This document shows positions 42,578 to 50,452 of a stretch of 64,000 nucleotides of DNA, piece after piece. Source of the stretch: Hymenobacter nitidus (lineage in GTDB: Bacteria; Bacteroidota; Bacteroidia; Cytophagales; Hymenobacteraceae); assembly GCF_020447315.1 (NCBI RefSeq), contig NZ_JAJADQ010000010.1, forward strand, positions 124,001 through 188,000. The letters run 5' to 3'. Both the position numbers and the translations under genes were made by a program. The notes under the pieces are model-generated. The model saw nothing but the letters and a program-made list of their open reading frames with translations, searched no databases and was not told where the DNA came from. Numbering within the stretch: the stretch's first letter is position 1; every line of letters begins with the position of its first letter.

Positions 42578-44233
42578 CTACAAGGATACGCCGCGTTTCC
42601 AGGGAATAAAGTCGGTCTGGCCGTGGCGCACGGCGGCCACTTCCTCCCCGCTGGCCACGCGAACCACGTAGTCCAGAATCCGCTCCCCGGCCTGCTCGAT
42701 GGTTTCCTCGCCGTCGATAACGGTGCCGGTGTTCAGGTCGATGATGTCGGGCATGCGCTGGGCCAAGGCCGTGTTGCTCGAAATCTTCACCACGGGCGCA
42801 ATCGGGTTGCCGGTAGGCGTGCCCAAGCCGGTGGTGAAGAGCACGATGTTGGCGCCCGAGCCTACTTCAGCCGTCGTCGATTCCACGTCGTTGCCGGGGG
42901 TGCAGAGCAGGTTCAAGCCGGGCTTGGTCACCAGCTCGGGGTAGTCGAGCACGGCCACTACCGGCGACGAACCGCCTTTACGCGCGGCCCCGGCCGACTT
43001 CATGGCGTCGGTAATCAGCCCGTCCCGGATGTTGCCCGGCGAGGGGTTCATGTCGAAGCCCGAGCCCACGGCCACGGCCGATTCGCCGTAGGCCTTCATC
43101 AGGGAGCTGAACCGCTCAGCCGTCGGCTGGTCTACCGAGCGGTCGACCAGCTCCTGCTCCACGCCGCACAGCTCGGGGAATTCGGCCAGAATAACCGAGC
43201 CACCGAGGGCGACGAGCATATCCGACACATGGCCCACGGCGGGGTTGGCCGAAATACCGGAAAAGCCGTCCGAGCCGCCGCACTCCAGACCGATGGTGAG
43301 CTTGCTCAGGGGCGCGGGCTGGCGGTGCTGGGCGTTGGCCTGCATCAGGCCGGCAAAGGTCTGGCGCAGGGCCGTGCTGATCAGGGCCTCTTCGGTCCCG
43401 ATTTTCTGCTGCTCCAGAATGTAGAGCGGCTTGTAAAACTGCGGACTGCGCTTGTTTATTTCGTCCTGCAGCATCGAAATCTGGGCGTTCTGGCACCCCA
43501 GGCTCAGCACCGTCGCGCCGGCCACGTTGGGGTGGGTAATGTAGCCGGCCAGCAAACCGCAGAGGGTCTGGGCGTCCTGGCGAATACCGCCGCAGCCGCC
43601 TTCGTGCTGCAGAAACCGCACGCCGTCCACGTTGGGAAACAGCTTGGGCTTGTGCTGGCTGGTTTCGGTCGAGTGCAGGTCGGTGGCCAGAATTTCCTCC
43701 ACCGTTTTGCCCGCCTGCATCAGCTGAATCAGCTCCTGGGTCTGGGGCTGGTAGCTCTTCTTGCGGCCGTAGCCCAAATCGTGCACCAGGGCTTCTTCCA
43801 GCACCTGAATATTGCGGTTCTCGCAGAATACCAGGGGAATAACTAGCCAGTAGTTGGCCGTGCCCACGCGGCCGTCGGCGCGGTGGAAGCCCATGAAGGT
43901 GCGCTCCTGCCACTTGCTCACGTCGGGCACGGGCCAGTTCAGGCGGTGCATACCGGCAGTTTGGTCAAATGAGTCGGTGGCGTGCTGAATGTTGGAAGTA
44001 GTGAGCAGGCCGCCGAGCGGAATGCTCTGGCGCACTTTGCCCACCAGCACCCCGTACATGTGTACTAAATCTCCGGGCTCGAAGGCCTGGGGCGCTACTT
44101 TATGCTTGGCCGGAATAGCCTGGGTCGTCGTTATCATGCCATCCTTCCACGGCACGGGCGTCCCGATGGGCAGGTCGGTGAGGGCGACCAGCACGTTGTC
44201 GTGGGGATGAATTTGGGCTACTAAATGCTTCAT
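42578..44233 (-). CDS. uxaA: Altronate dehydratase UxaA
   Basis: This 551-residue enzyme dehydrates D-altronate to 2-keto-3-deoxygluconate. It has the N-terminal SAF domain (about 1-95) and the large C-terminal catalytic domain with YGRKKSYQPQTQEL, HEGGCGG, GLECGGSDGFSG and SPGNIRDGLI motifs; Cys and His in these bind iron in the family. The start overlaps the uxaB stop by four bases (ATGA), a sign of translational coupling. Confidence 0.96.
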   Translation of the reverse strand: MKHLVAQIHPHDNVLVALTDLPIGTPVPWKDGMITTTQAIPAKHKVAPQAFEPGDLVHMYGVLVGKVRQSIPLGGLLTTSNIQHATDSFDQTAGMHRLNWPVPDVSKWQERTFMGFHRADGRVGTANYWLVIPLVFCENRNIQVLEEALVHDLGYGRKKSYQPQTQELIQLMQAGKTVEEILATDLHSTETSQHKPKLFPNVDGVRFLQHEGGCGGIRQDAQTLCGLLAGYITHPNVAGATVLSLGCQNAQISMLQDEINKRSPQFYKPLYILEQQKIGTEEALISTALRQTFAGLMQANAQHRQPAPLSKLTIGLECGGSDGFSGISANPAVGHVSDMLVALGGSVILAEFPELCGVEQELVDRSVDQPTAERFSSLMKAYGESAVAVGSGFDMNPSPGNIRDGLITDAMKSAGAARKGGSSPVVAVLDYPELVTKPGLNLLCTPGNDVESTTAEVGSGANIVLFTTGLGTPTGNPIAPVVKISSNTALAQRMPDIIDLNTGTVIDGEETIEQAGERILDYVVRVASGEEVAAVRHGQTDFIPWKRGVSL

Positions 44234-45756
44234 GAGGCAAGGGAAACCTTGTGGGTAAAATAGCTGGCCAGCGTGGCCGCCGCGCCGTCCTGCAGCAGCT
44301 GGTGCAGGTACTTCTCGACGCGGGCCGCGAAGCCGGGCAGTTGGGCCAGATCGTGGCCCCAGAGGGTTTTATTACGCAAAACAGTGGCCGTTAATTCCGC
44401 CGGGCCCTGCTGTTGCCACAGCTCGGCGAAGTAGCCGGCCTTCTCATCCTGAATCGGGTAGGCTTGACCGTTGGCCTCGCCGTACCATATCTGGTCGTGC
44501 TGCTGGGTGCCGCGCATAAAGAGCAGGTAGGCGGCAAAGCCCAGGGCCACGTAGTCGGGCGCCACGCTCAGCTTCTGGTAGTAATGCAGCAGCGTGGGCA
44601 CGTTGCGCATCTGAATTTTCATGGTGTAGTTGAGCGTGATGCCCAGCCAGCGGTGCTCGATGTAGGGGTTGCGGAACCGGTCGAGCACCTGCATGCCAAA
44701 GCGCTGGCCTACTTTCTCGTCCACGGCGTACGGGATGCCGGGCAGCAGGTCGGCCAGCATCAGGTTCTGGATAAAGCCGGCCATAGCCGCGTCGTCCATA
44801 GCCGCGCGCACCGTGTCGAAACCGCTAAGGAAGGCCAGGCCGCAGCTGAGCGTGTGCGTGCCGTTGAGCAGGCGCAGCTTCAGCTCCCGGAACAAATCGA
44901 TGTTGGGCTGCACGATTACCCCTGCGTCGACCTGCTCGAAAGACAGCACCGATTTCACGTGCGCATCGCCCTCAATGGCCCAGAGCAGGTAGGCTTCCGA
45001 CATCGTGAGCAAATCGTCGGAGTAGCCCAGCTCGACTTCCAGGGCGGCCTGGGTGGCGGCGTCGGGGCGGCCGGGCACGATGCGGTCCACGAGCGAGTTA
45101 CAGAAGTGGTTGGCCGATTCGAGCCACTCGATAAAGTCCGCGTCGAGGCCATTGAGGTGGGCCAGCTCCAGCACGATGCTTTCCAGCTTGGTGCCGTTGC
45201 CCGGAATCAGTTCGGTGGGCACAATCACCAGGCCCTTGTCCTGAGCACCCCCAAACGCCTGCCAGCGGGCAAAGAGCACGGCCAGCAGCTTGCCCGGAAA
45301 CGACACGGGCGGGGCCTGCTGAATCGACTCGGAAACGAGCTGAATGCCCACTTCGGTGGTGTTGGAAATGACTACCTGCAGCTCAGGGCTCTGGGCCACG
45401 CGCAGCACCTCGGCCCACTGGCTTTTAGCCGACAGCACCCGGCTGATGGCCGAGCACACCACGTTTTCCTCCACCGTCTGACCATCGGCAATACCCCGGA
45501 TGCTGAGCGTGTAGAGGCCGTCCTGCCGGTCGAAGGCAGTAGCGTCGCCCCCATCCGTGGACTTCACTACCACCACGCGGCCGTTGAAGACGCCCTGGCG
45601 GTTGGCCTTGTCGATGAGGTAGTCGGGCAGGCCGCGCAGCAGCACGCCGGTGCCGAACTGCAGCACCTTTTCGGGCAACTCAAAGTGTGCCGCCTCGGGC
45701 ATAGCTACGGCCGAGGGCGAGAGGGCAAGTGCCGCTTGTTTGGATAAACTGGCCAT
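44230..45756 (-). CDS. uxaB: Tagaturonate reductase (altronate oxidoreductase) UxaB
   Basis: This 508-residue NAD-dependent enzyme of the mannitol dehydrogenase family reduces tagaturonate to altronate. It has a Rossmann start QFGTGVLLRGL and a C-terminal domain containing RLLNGTHTLSCGLAFLSG (the conserved Lys/Asn/His region of the family). The ATG at 45756 is 11 bases beyond the stop of the PL10 gene, which precedes it in transcription; an in-frame upstream ATG would overlap that gene. Confidence 0.93.
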   Translation of the reverse strand: MASLSKQAALALSPSAVAMPEAAHFELPEKVLQFGTGVLLRGLPDYLIDKANRQGVFNGRVVVVKSTDGGDATAFDRQDGLYTLSIRGIADGQTVEENVVCSAISRVLSAKSQWAEVLRVAQSPELQVVISNTTEVGIQLVSESIQQAPPVSFPGKLLAVLFARWQAFGGAQDKGLVIVPTELIPGNGTKLESIVLELAHLNGLDADFIEWLESANHFCNSLVDRIVPGRPDAATQAALEVELGYSDDLLTMSEAYLLWAIEGDAHVKSVLSFEQVDAGVIVQPNIDLFRELKLRLLNGTHTLSCGLAFLSGFDTVRAAMDDAAMAGFIQNLMLADLLPGIPYAVDEKVGQRFGMQVLDRFRNPYIEHRWLGITLNYTMKIQMRNVPTLLHYYQKLSVAPDYVALGFAAYLLFMRGTQQHDQIWYGEANGQAYPIQDEKAGYFAELWQQQGPAELTATVLRNKTLWGHDLAQLPGFAARVEKYLHQLLQDGAAATLASYFTHKVSLAS

Positions 45757-45767
45757 AATTCCGAGCC

Positions 45768-46955
45768 TTAAATTTTGCTTTCTGCTTTCTTCTCCCACTT
45801 CTGCTGCCACTTCGGATAGTCCTTGGTCAGCAGCTTCTGCGGCCAGTTGCTGGCGTACACGTAGCCCGCCCGGCGCTCATTCTCAATCTCACTGAGCTTG
45901 CTGTGCTTCTGCCCGTCGCGGCCTACGTAGATGGGCTGGTTGGTTTCCAGGTCGTAGAAGCGGGCCCACACCACGCCGCCGGCCTCGGGCACAATCACCC
46001 GGTCGCGGCCGCTGGGCTGGCTGGCATCCACGATTTCCTTCATCACGAAGCCGTCCATCTTCACCTGCTGCAGCCAAGCCACGGCCGCTTCTATCGACTT
46101 GCGGACTTCCGGCGAAGGATTGTCGAGGCTCATCAGAAACTGCACGATGCCCACGCTTTCCATGCCGCTGAGCGAGGCCAATTCGAAGGCCCGGGCCTTC
46201 ACCGGCAGCAGGGTTCGGCGGTCGTGCTGGGCGCACCAAGCCGTGAGCTTGCCGCGCTGCACGTACTGGGTTTTCAGGATGCAGCTCACGCCGCGCTCCA
46301 CGGCCTGCCGGGCGGCGGGGGCCAGACTCTGGTCGAGGGCGGCATAGTCGGCTTTGCCCTCGGCCACGGCCTTGAGCAGGGTCAGCACCCGCACCATGGC
46401 GTTGTCGTTGTAGGTAATCTGGGCCCGGTAGCCGCTGCTGTCGGGGTAAAACTGCGGGAAGCCGCCGTTTTTATGCTGCATTTTGAGCAGGTAGCGGATA
46501 CCCTTTTCGGCGCTCTGGCGGTAAGCCGCGTTACCGGTGGCTTTGTAAGCCTTGGCCAGGTACTCTATTTCCCGGGTCGTGGCGTTGTTGTCGATGGTGG
46601 CGTCCTTGCGGTTGCCATCGGCCAGGGTGGCGGCTTTCAGGGCGGCGCTGAGCGGAGCCTTGTAGTCCACCTTTTTCTCCTTCACCGCCTTGGGCCAGCC
46701 CCCGATGCTGCGCTGGTAGACCAGCATTTTTTCGGCGGTGGTATCAATGGTTTCGGCCAGCTTTCCGCCCATTTTCAGAGTTTCGGAAGCCGAAGCCGCG
46801 TGGCGGATGACGGGCAGGCGGTTGACGGCGGCCTGCATGGCCGGGACGTTGCCCGGGCCACGCAGAGCCACCGTCAAGTGCTGGGCGTCGGCCGGGGAAA
46901 CCTCTCCCAAAATTGCCCCTGCCAGCACCAGCATTGCCTTTTTATACCCTTTCAT
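45768..46955 (-). CDS. Pectate lyase, polysaccharide lyase family 10 (PelA-like)
   Basis: This 395-residue protein has a signal peptide (to PADAQ, about 25 residues) and an (alpha/alpha)3-type lyase domain. Family features include YQRSIGGWPKA (the lyase N-terminal Trp/Gly motif), GFPQFYPDSSGYRAQITYND and RRTLLPVKARAFELASLSGME. The last contains the catalytic Arg and Glu region. It cleaves polygalacturonate by beta-elimination, giving unsaturated products for KdgF, KduI and KduD. There is no T9SS tail, so it acts in the periplasm. The ATG at 46955 was preferred to a GTG one codon earlier. Confidence 0.9.
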   Translation of the reverse strand: MKGYKKAMLVLAGAILGEVSPADAQHLTVALRGPGNVPAMQAAVNRLPVIRHAASASETLKMGGKLAETIDTTAEKMLVYQRSIGGWPKAVKEKKVDYKAPLSAALKAATLADGNRKDATIDNNATTREIEYLAKAYKATGNAAYRQSAEKGIRYLLKMQHKNGGFPQFYPDSSGYRAQITYNDNAMVRVLTLLKAVAEGKADYAALDQSLAPAARQAVERGVSCILKTQYVQRGKLTAWCAQHDRRTLLPVKARAFELASLSGMESVGIVQFLMSLDNPSPEVRKSIEAAVAWLQQVKMDGFVMKEIVDASQPSGRDRVIVPEAGGVVWARFYDLETNQPIYVGRDGQKHSKLSEIENERRAGYVYASNWPQKLLTKDYPKWQQKWEKKAESKI

Positions 46956-46987
46956 CACGTTATGTCGTCAGGTGGGTTGCCCCGGTT

Positions 46988-47338
46988 CTATACAAAATCT
47001 TCGCGCATCGGCGAGAAGGCATCCAGCAGCACGCCAGCCTCCAGGCACACCACGCCGTGCCACACGTCGGAGGGCACGTAAAAGGCGTCGCCGGCGCGCA
47101 GCACCTGCTTTTCCTCGCCCAGCGTCACTTCAAACACGCCGCTCTGGATGTAGCTCTGCTGCACGTGCACGTGGTGGTGCAGGGCCCCCACCCCGCCGGT
47201 TTCGAAAGTCACCTTCACCAGCATCATCTGCGCGTCGTAGGAGATGATGCGGCGGCGCATGCCGGGCCCAACGTCGGTCCAGACGGCATCCTGCTCGGTA
47301 ATAAAGCTGGCCGGAGGTTGCTGAGTGGCAGTTGTCAT
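46988..47338 (-). CDS. kdgF: KdgF-type cupin, unsaturated uronate linearisation
   Basis: This 116-residue single-domain cupin matches the pectin-degradation protein KdgF in length and layout. The N-terminus runs VWTDVGPGMRRRIISYDAQM. The metal motif HHHVHVQQ is at 54-61, with AGDAFYVPSDVWHGV and the C-terminal LLDAFSPMREDFV, which is the diagnostic KdgF ending. KdgF opens 4,5-unsaturated galacturonate to 5-keto-4-deoxyuronate, the substrate of KduI. It sits directly between kduI and the PL10 lyase, as expected. Confidence 0.9.
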   Translation of the reverse strand: MTTATQQPPASFITEQDAVWTDVGPGMRRRIISYDAQMMLVKVTFETGGVGALHHHVHVQQSYIQSGVFEVTLGEEKQVLRAGDAFYVPSDVWHGVVCLEAGVLLDAFSPMREDFV

Positions 47339-47365
47339 AAGCTGAAATCGTGGCGGGCAAACAGA

Positions 47366-48196
47366 TTAGCGGAGCTGGTCGAGGGCTACGGCGTCCATGT
47401 CGGTGTACTCCCGGTTTTCGCCGGCCATACCCCAGATAAAGGCGTAGTTGGAGCTGCCACAGCCGGTGTGAATTGACCACGGCGGCGAGAGGATAGCCTG
47501 CTCGTTGCTCACCCACAGCGGACGGGTTTCGTTGGGCTCCCCCATCATGTGCAGCACGCGCTGGCCGGCGGGCATGTTGAAATAGAGGTAAGCCTCCATG
47601 CGCCGGTCGTGGGTGTGCGAGGGCATCGTGTTCCATACCGAGCCGGTTTTGAGCTGGGTGAGGCCCATCACCAGCTGGCAGCTCTGAATGCCTTCCGCGT
47701 AGATATACTTGTAAATCGTGCGCTGATTGGCCGTTTCCACGGCGCCCATTTCCACGGGCGTGGCGTCGGCCTGGGTTTTGAGCGTGGTCGGGTGCTGGGC
47801 GTGGGCCGGGGCCGACAGCAGGTAGTAGCGCGCCGGCTCATCGGCTGAGGAACTCAGAAACTGTACGTCCTGCGCGCCTTTGCCCACGTAGAGGCAGTCC
47901 TGGTTGCCCAGCTCGTAGGTCGTGCCATCCACGGTCACCTGCCCGGCGCCGCCCACGTTGAGGATGCCCAGCTCCCGGCGCTCCAGGAAGTAGTCGGCCT
48001 TCAGATTCGGGGGACAGGGCAAGGCCAGGGGCTTGTCGGTCGGCACGGCACCGCCCACAATCATCCGGTCGTAGTGCGTATAGACCAGGGTAATATCATC
48101 AGCCACAAACAGGCGCTCAATCAGGAAATGCTCCCGCAGTTCGGTGGTGTTCATGCCCGCAGTTTCGCGGGGGCTGACGGCATATCGTTGGGTCAT
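47366..48196 (-). CDS. kduI: 5-keto-4-deoxyuronate isomerase KduI
   Basis: This 276-residue cupin isomerase converts 5-keto-4-deoxyuronate to 2,5-diketo-3-deoxygluconate. The zinc ligands are in MPSHTHDRRMEAY (H194, H196, E201) and SIHTGCG (H243). The N-terminus (MTQRYAVSPRETAGMNT) and overall length are those of the family. It follows kduD after a 95-base spacer that contains an inverted repeat. Confidence 0.96.
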   Translation of the reverse strand: MTQRYAVSPRETAGMNTTELREHFLIERLFVADDITLVYTHYDRMIVGGAVPTDKPLALPCPPNLKADYFLERRELGILNVGGAGQVTVDGTTYELGNQDCLYVGKGAQDVQFLSSSADEPARYYLLSAPAHAQHPTTLKTQADATPVEMGAVETANQRTIYKYIYAEGIQSCQLVMGLTQLKTGSVWNTMPSHTHDRRMEAYLYFNMPAGQRVLHMMGEPNETRPLWVSNEQAILSPPWSIHTGCGSSNYAFIWGMAGENREYTDMDAVALDQLR

Positions 48197-48205
48197 CGGT
48201 GAGGT

Positions 48206-48276
48206 GGTGATGTAGTGAATTGGTGAGTGAATTGGGCTTTGGTGACCTAGAAGAGCGAAGAACTCACTACATCACC
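48206..48276 (-). repeat. Inverted repeat in the kduD-kduI spacer
   Basis: GGTGATGTAGTGA (48206-48218) and TCACTACATCACC (48264-48276) are perfect 13-bp complements around a 45-base loop, with flanking AATTGGTGA and AATTCACC units adding symmetry. The right arm recurs at about 31834-31849. It lies within the operon. Confidence 0.65.
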
Positions 48277-48291
48277 AAGTTGCTAATTCAC

Positions 48292-49062
48292 CTATCGGCC
48301 CATCCAGCCGCCGTCGACGGTAAGGATGGTGCCGTGGATGTAGTCGGCGGCGGCGGAAGCCAGGAACACCGTGGGGCCTTTAAAGTCGGCGGGGGTGCCC
48401 CAGCGGCCGGCCGGAATGCGGCTCAGGATGCTCGTGGAACGGTCCGGGTCGTTGCGCAGGGCCTCAGTGTTGTCGGTGGCAATGTAGCCGGGCGCAATGG
48501 CGTTGACGTTGACGCCGCGGCCGGCCCACTCGTTGGCCAGGGCTTTCACCAGGGAGCCAATGGCGCCCTTGCTGGCCGCGTAGCCGGGCACGTTGATACC
48601 GCCCTGAAAGGTCAAGAGGGAAGCGGTGAAGATGATTTTGCCACTCCCCTGCTCCAGCATGCGCCCCCCGATGGCCCGGGCCAGGCGGAAGGGCGCGTCC
48701 AGATTAATATGGAGCACCTCGTCCCAGAGCTCATCACTGTGCTCGGCGGCCGGGGCACGCTTGATGGTACCGGCGTTGTTGATCAGAATGTCGATGCGGG
48801 GAAAATCCTGCTGCACCTTTTCAATGAAAGCATCCAGGGCGGCGCGGCTGCTGAAGTCGGCCTGGTAGGCGTGAAACTGCCGGCCCAGGGCCTGCACCTG
48901 CTGCTCGGTTTCCGAGCCGCTCAGGGCCAGCGTGGCCGATACGCCGATGATGTCGGCGCCGGCTTCGGCCAGGCCCAGGGCCATAGCCTGCCCGATACCC
49001 CGATTGCAGCCCGTGACGATGGCAAGTTTACCGGCAAGGCTGAAGCTGGGGGCAGTACTCAT
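48292..49062 (-). CDS. kduD: 2-keto-3-deoxy-D-gluconate 5-dehydrogenase KduD
   Basis: This 256-residue short-chain dehydrogenase reduces 2,5-diketo-3-deoxygluconate to KDG. The nucleotide loop is TGCNRGIGQA (17-26), then NNAG (95-98), catalytic S148, Y161 and K165 (YAASK), and the C-terminal TILTVDGGWMGR typical of KduD. It is the first gene of the long minus-strand operon. The LacI operator at 49195-49212 lies 133 bases upstream of its start. Confidence 0.95.
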   Translation of the reverse strand: MSTAPSFSLAGKLAIVTGCNRGIGQAMALGLAEAGADIIGVSATLALSGSETEQQVQALGRQFHAYQADFSSRAALDAFIEKVQQDFPRIDILINNAGTIKRAPAAEHSDELWDEVLHINLDAPFRLARAIGGRMLEQGSGKIIFTASLLTFQGGINVPGYAASKGAIGSLVKALANEWAGRGVNVNAIAPGYIATDNTEALRNDPDRSTSILSRIPAGRWGTPADFKGPTVFLASAAADYIHGTILTVDGGWMGR

Positions 49063-49182
49063 AGGGCGAAGGTAGTTTGGTAACTTTTTAGAGAATGACT
49101 ACTGGTTTGGGGCACTAAGTGCTCAGAAACCGGTTTGATAAGTTTACATGACTGCTCAGGCAAAAGGAAGAATAGCACAATG

Positions 49183-49190
49183 TTTATTTG
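49183..49190 (+). promoter_or_regulatory. Near-consensus -7 element of the LacI-family gene
   Basis: TTTATTTG differs from TAnnTTTG at one base. It ends four bases before the operator at 49195, so transcription would begin inside the operator. No good -33 element is visible, so confidence is low. Confidence 0.35.
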
Positions 49191-49194
49191 CGCA

Positions 49195-49212
49195 AACGTT
49201 ATCGGGAACGTT
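49195..49212. promoter_or_regulatory. LacI-family operator, site 1 (kduD/lacI)
   Basis: AACGTTATCGGGAACGTT is a near-palindrome with AACGTT half-sites spaced by six bases. It lies in the 278-base divergent region between kduD and the LacI-family regulator. Near-identical copies are at 52978-52995 and 58170-58187. The flanks GCA on the left and GCC on the right are also shared with site 2. Binding by the adjacent LacI regulator is inferred from position and symmetry. Confidence 0.8.
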
Positions 49213-49340
49213 GCCGATAGCGCATTTTGCGGGTAAGCAAAACCGGGATGAGAAGAAATTCGGAATAGAACTCTACTTTAGGCCCCGGAATGGCCGCATT
49301 CTGAGCATTTCCCACAATTGCACTTTAACAAGCCCATCCC

Positions 49341-50363
49341 TTGGATAACGTTACCATAAAGGATATTGCCAAGGCCCTGAACCTCTCCACTTCCACGGTA
49401 TCACGGGCGCTGCGCGGCAGCTATGAGATTAATGCTGAGACCAAACGGCTGGTCATGGAATACGCCGAGCGGCTCAACTACCGGCCCAACCCGATTGCGC
49501 TTAGCTTAAAGGAAAACCGCAGCCGCGCCATCGGCGTCATCGTTCCCCAGATTGCCAACTACTTCTTTTCCCAGGCCATCAACGGCATCGAGGCCATTGC
49601 CTACAACCGCGGCTACCACGTCATCATTTTCCAGACTCATGAGTCGTACGAGCGGGAGGTGGTCAACATGCAGCAGGCCGTGTCGCGCCGCGTCGATGGG
49701 CTGCTAATTTCACTTTCCAGCGAAACCTCCGACGTCACGCACCTGCGCGAGCTGCAGGACCAGGGCATGCCGGTGGTACTCTTCGACCGGGTTTCGTCGG
49801 AGCTGAACGCCACGCAGGTCGTCGCCGACAACTTTAAGGGCGCCTTTGAGGCCACCGAGCACCTGATCTGGTCGGGCCGGCGGCGCATTGCCCACCTCAC
49901 CATTCCACCGTTTCTGTCCATCACCCAGGAGCGGCTGGCCGGCTACCGCGCCGCCCTGGAAAAGCACGGCATTCCCTACGACGAAAACCTGATCCGCTAC
50001 GGCACTTTTGGGCCCGATGAAGTAGGCCCGATGGTAGACGACCTGCTGGCCCTGGAGCCCCGCCCCGACGCCTTCTTCACGGCCTCCGACCGGCTGGCGG
50101 CGGGCTGCCTGGGGGCCCTACAGAAGCGCAACCTGCGCATTCCCGAGGATATAGCCCTCATTGGCTTCACCAATATGAACGTGGCCGAGCTGCTGGCCCC
50201 GCCGATGAGCACGGTGGTGCAGCCGGCCCAGGAAATCGGGCAGGTGGCCGTCGAGCGGCTGATTGAGCTGATTGAGCGCAAGCAGAAAGCGGCCCCGCCG
50301 AGCGTCATCAAAATCCCGACCACGCTCATTGCCCGCGAATCGACCCGCACGGTGGTGAAGTAG
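49341..50363 (+). CDS. LacI-family transcriptional regulator of the pectin/galacturonate genes
   Basis: This 340-residue protein has an N-terminal LacI helix-turn-helix (VTIKDIAKALNLSTSTVSRALRG), a hinge helix (NPIALSLKENRS) and a periplasmic-binding-protein-like effector domain. The only sensible start is TTG at 49341: a stop codon lies in frame five codons upstream and the HTH begins at residue 4. It is divergent from kduD with an 18-bp operator between them, so it probably represses both itself and the operon and is released by a pathway intermediate such as KDG or a uronate. Confidence 0.92.
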   Translation: MDNVTIKDIAKALNLSTSTVSRALRGSYEINAETKRLVMEYAERLNYRPNPIALSLKENRSRAIGVIVPQIANYFFSQAINGIEAIAYNRGYHVIIFQTHESYEREVVNMQQAVSRRVDGLLISLSSETSDVTHLRELQDQGMPVVLFDRVSSELNATQVVADNFKGAFEATEHLIWSGRRRIAHLTIPPFLSITQERLAGYRAALEKHGIPYDENLIRYGTFGPDEVGPMVDDLLALEPRPDAFFTASDRLAAGCLGALQKRNLRIPEDIALIGFTNMNVAELLAPPMSTVVQPAQEIGQVAVERLIELIERKQKAAPPSVIKIPTTLIARESTRTVVK

Positions 50364-50384
50364 ATTCCCTACCCCTAGCGTGGC

Positions 50385-50425
50385 AAGAAAAAGTGCGCTG
50401 GCTACATGTCGGCGCACTTTTTCTT
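50385..50425. terminator. Bidirectional terminator between lacI and the MFS gene
   Basis: AAGAAAAAGTGCGC pairs perfectly with GCGCACTTTTTCTT (14 bp) around a 13-base loop, with A/T-rich outer stems serving both strands of convergent genes. Confidence 0.8.
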
Positions 50426-50452
50426 TGGCGGCAGCGCCAAAAAGGCCCGAAT

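Noticed and set aside
48206..48276. Repeated GTGA units considered as a possible CRISPR array or direct-repeat array
   Set aside because: There are too few units and no regular spacers, and the units are inverted, not direct. No cas genes are present. No CRISPR array was found anywhere in the window.
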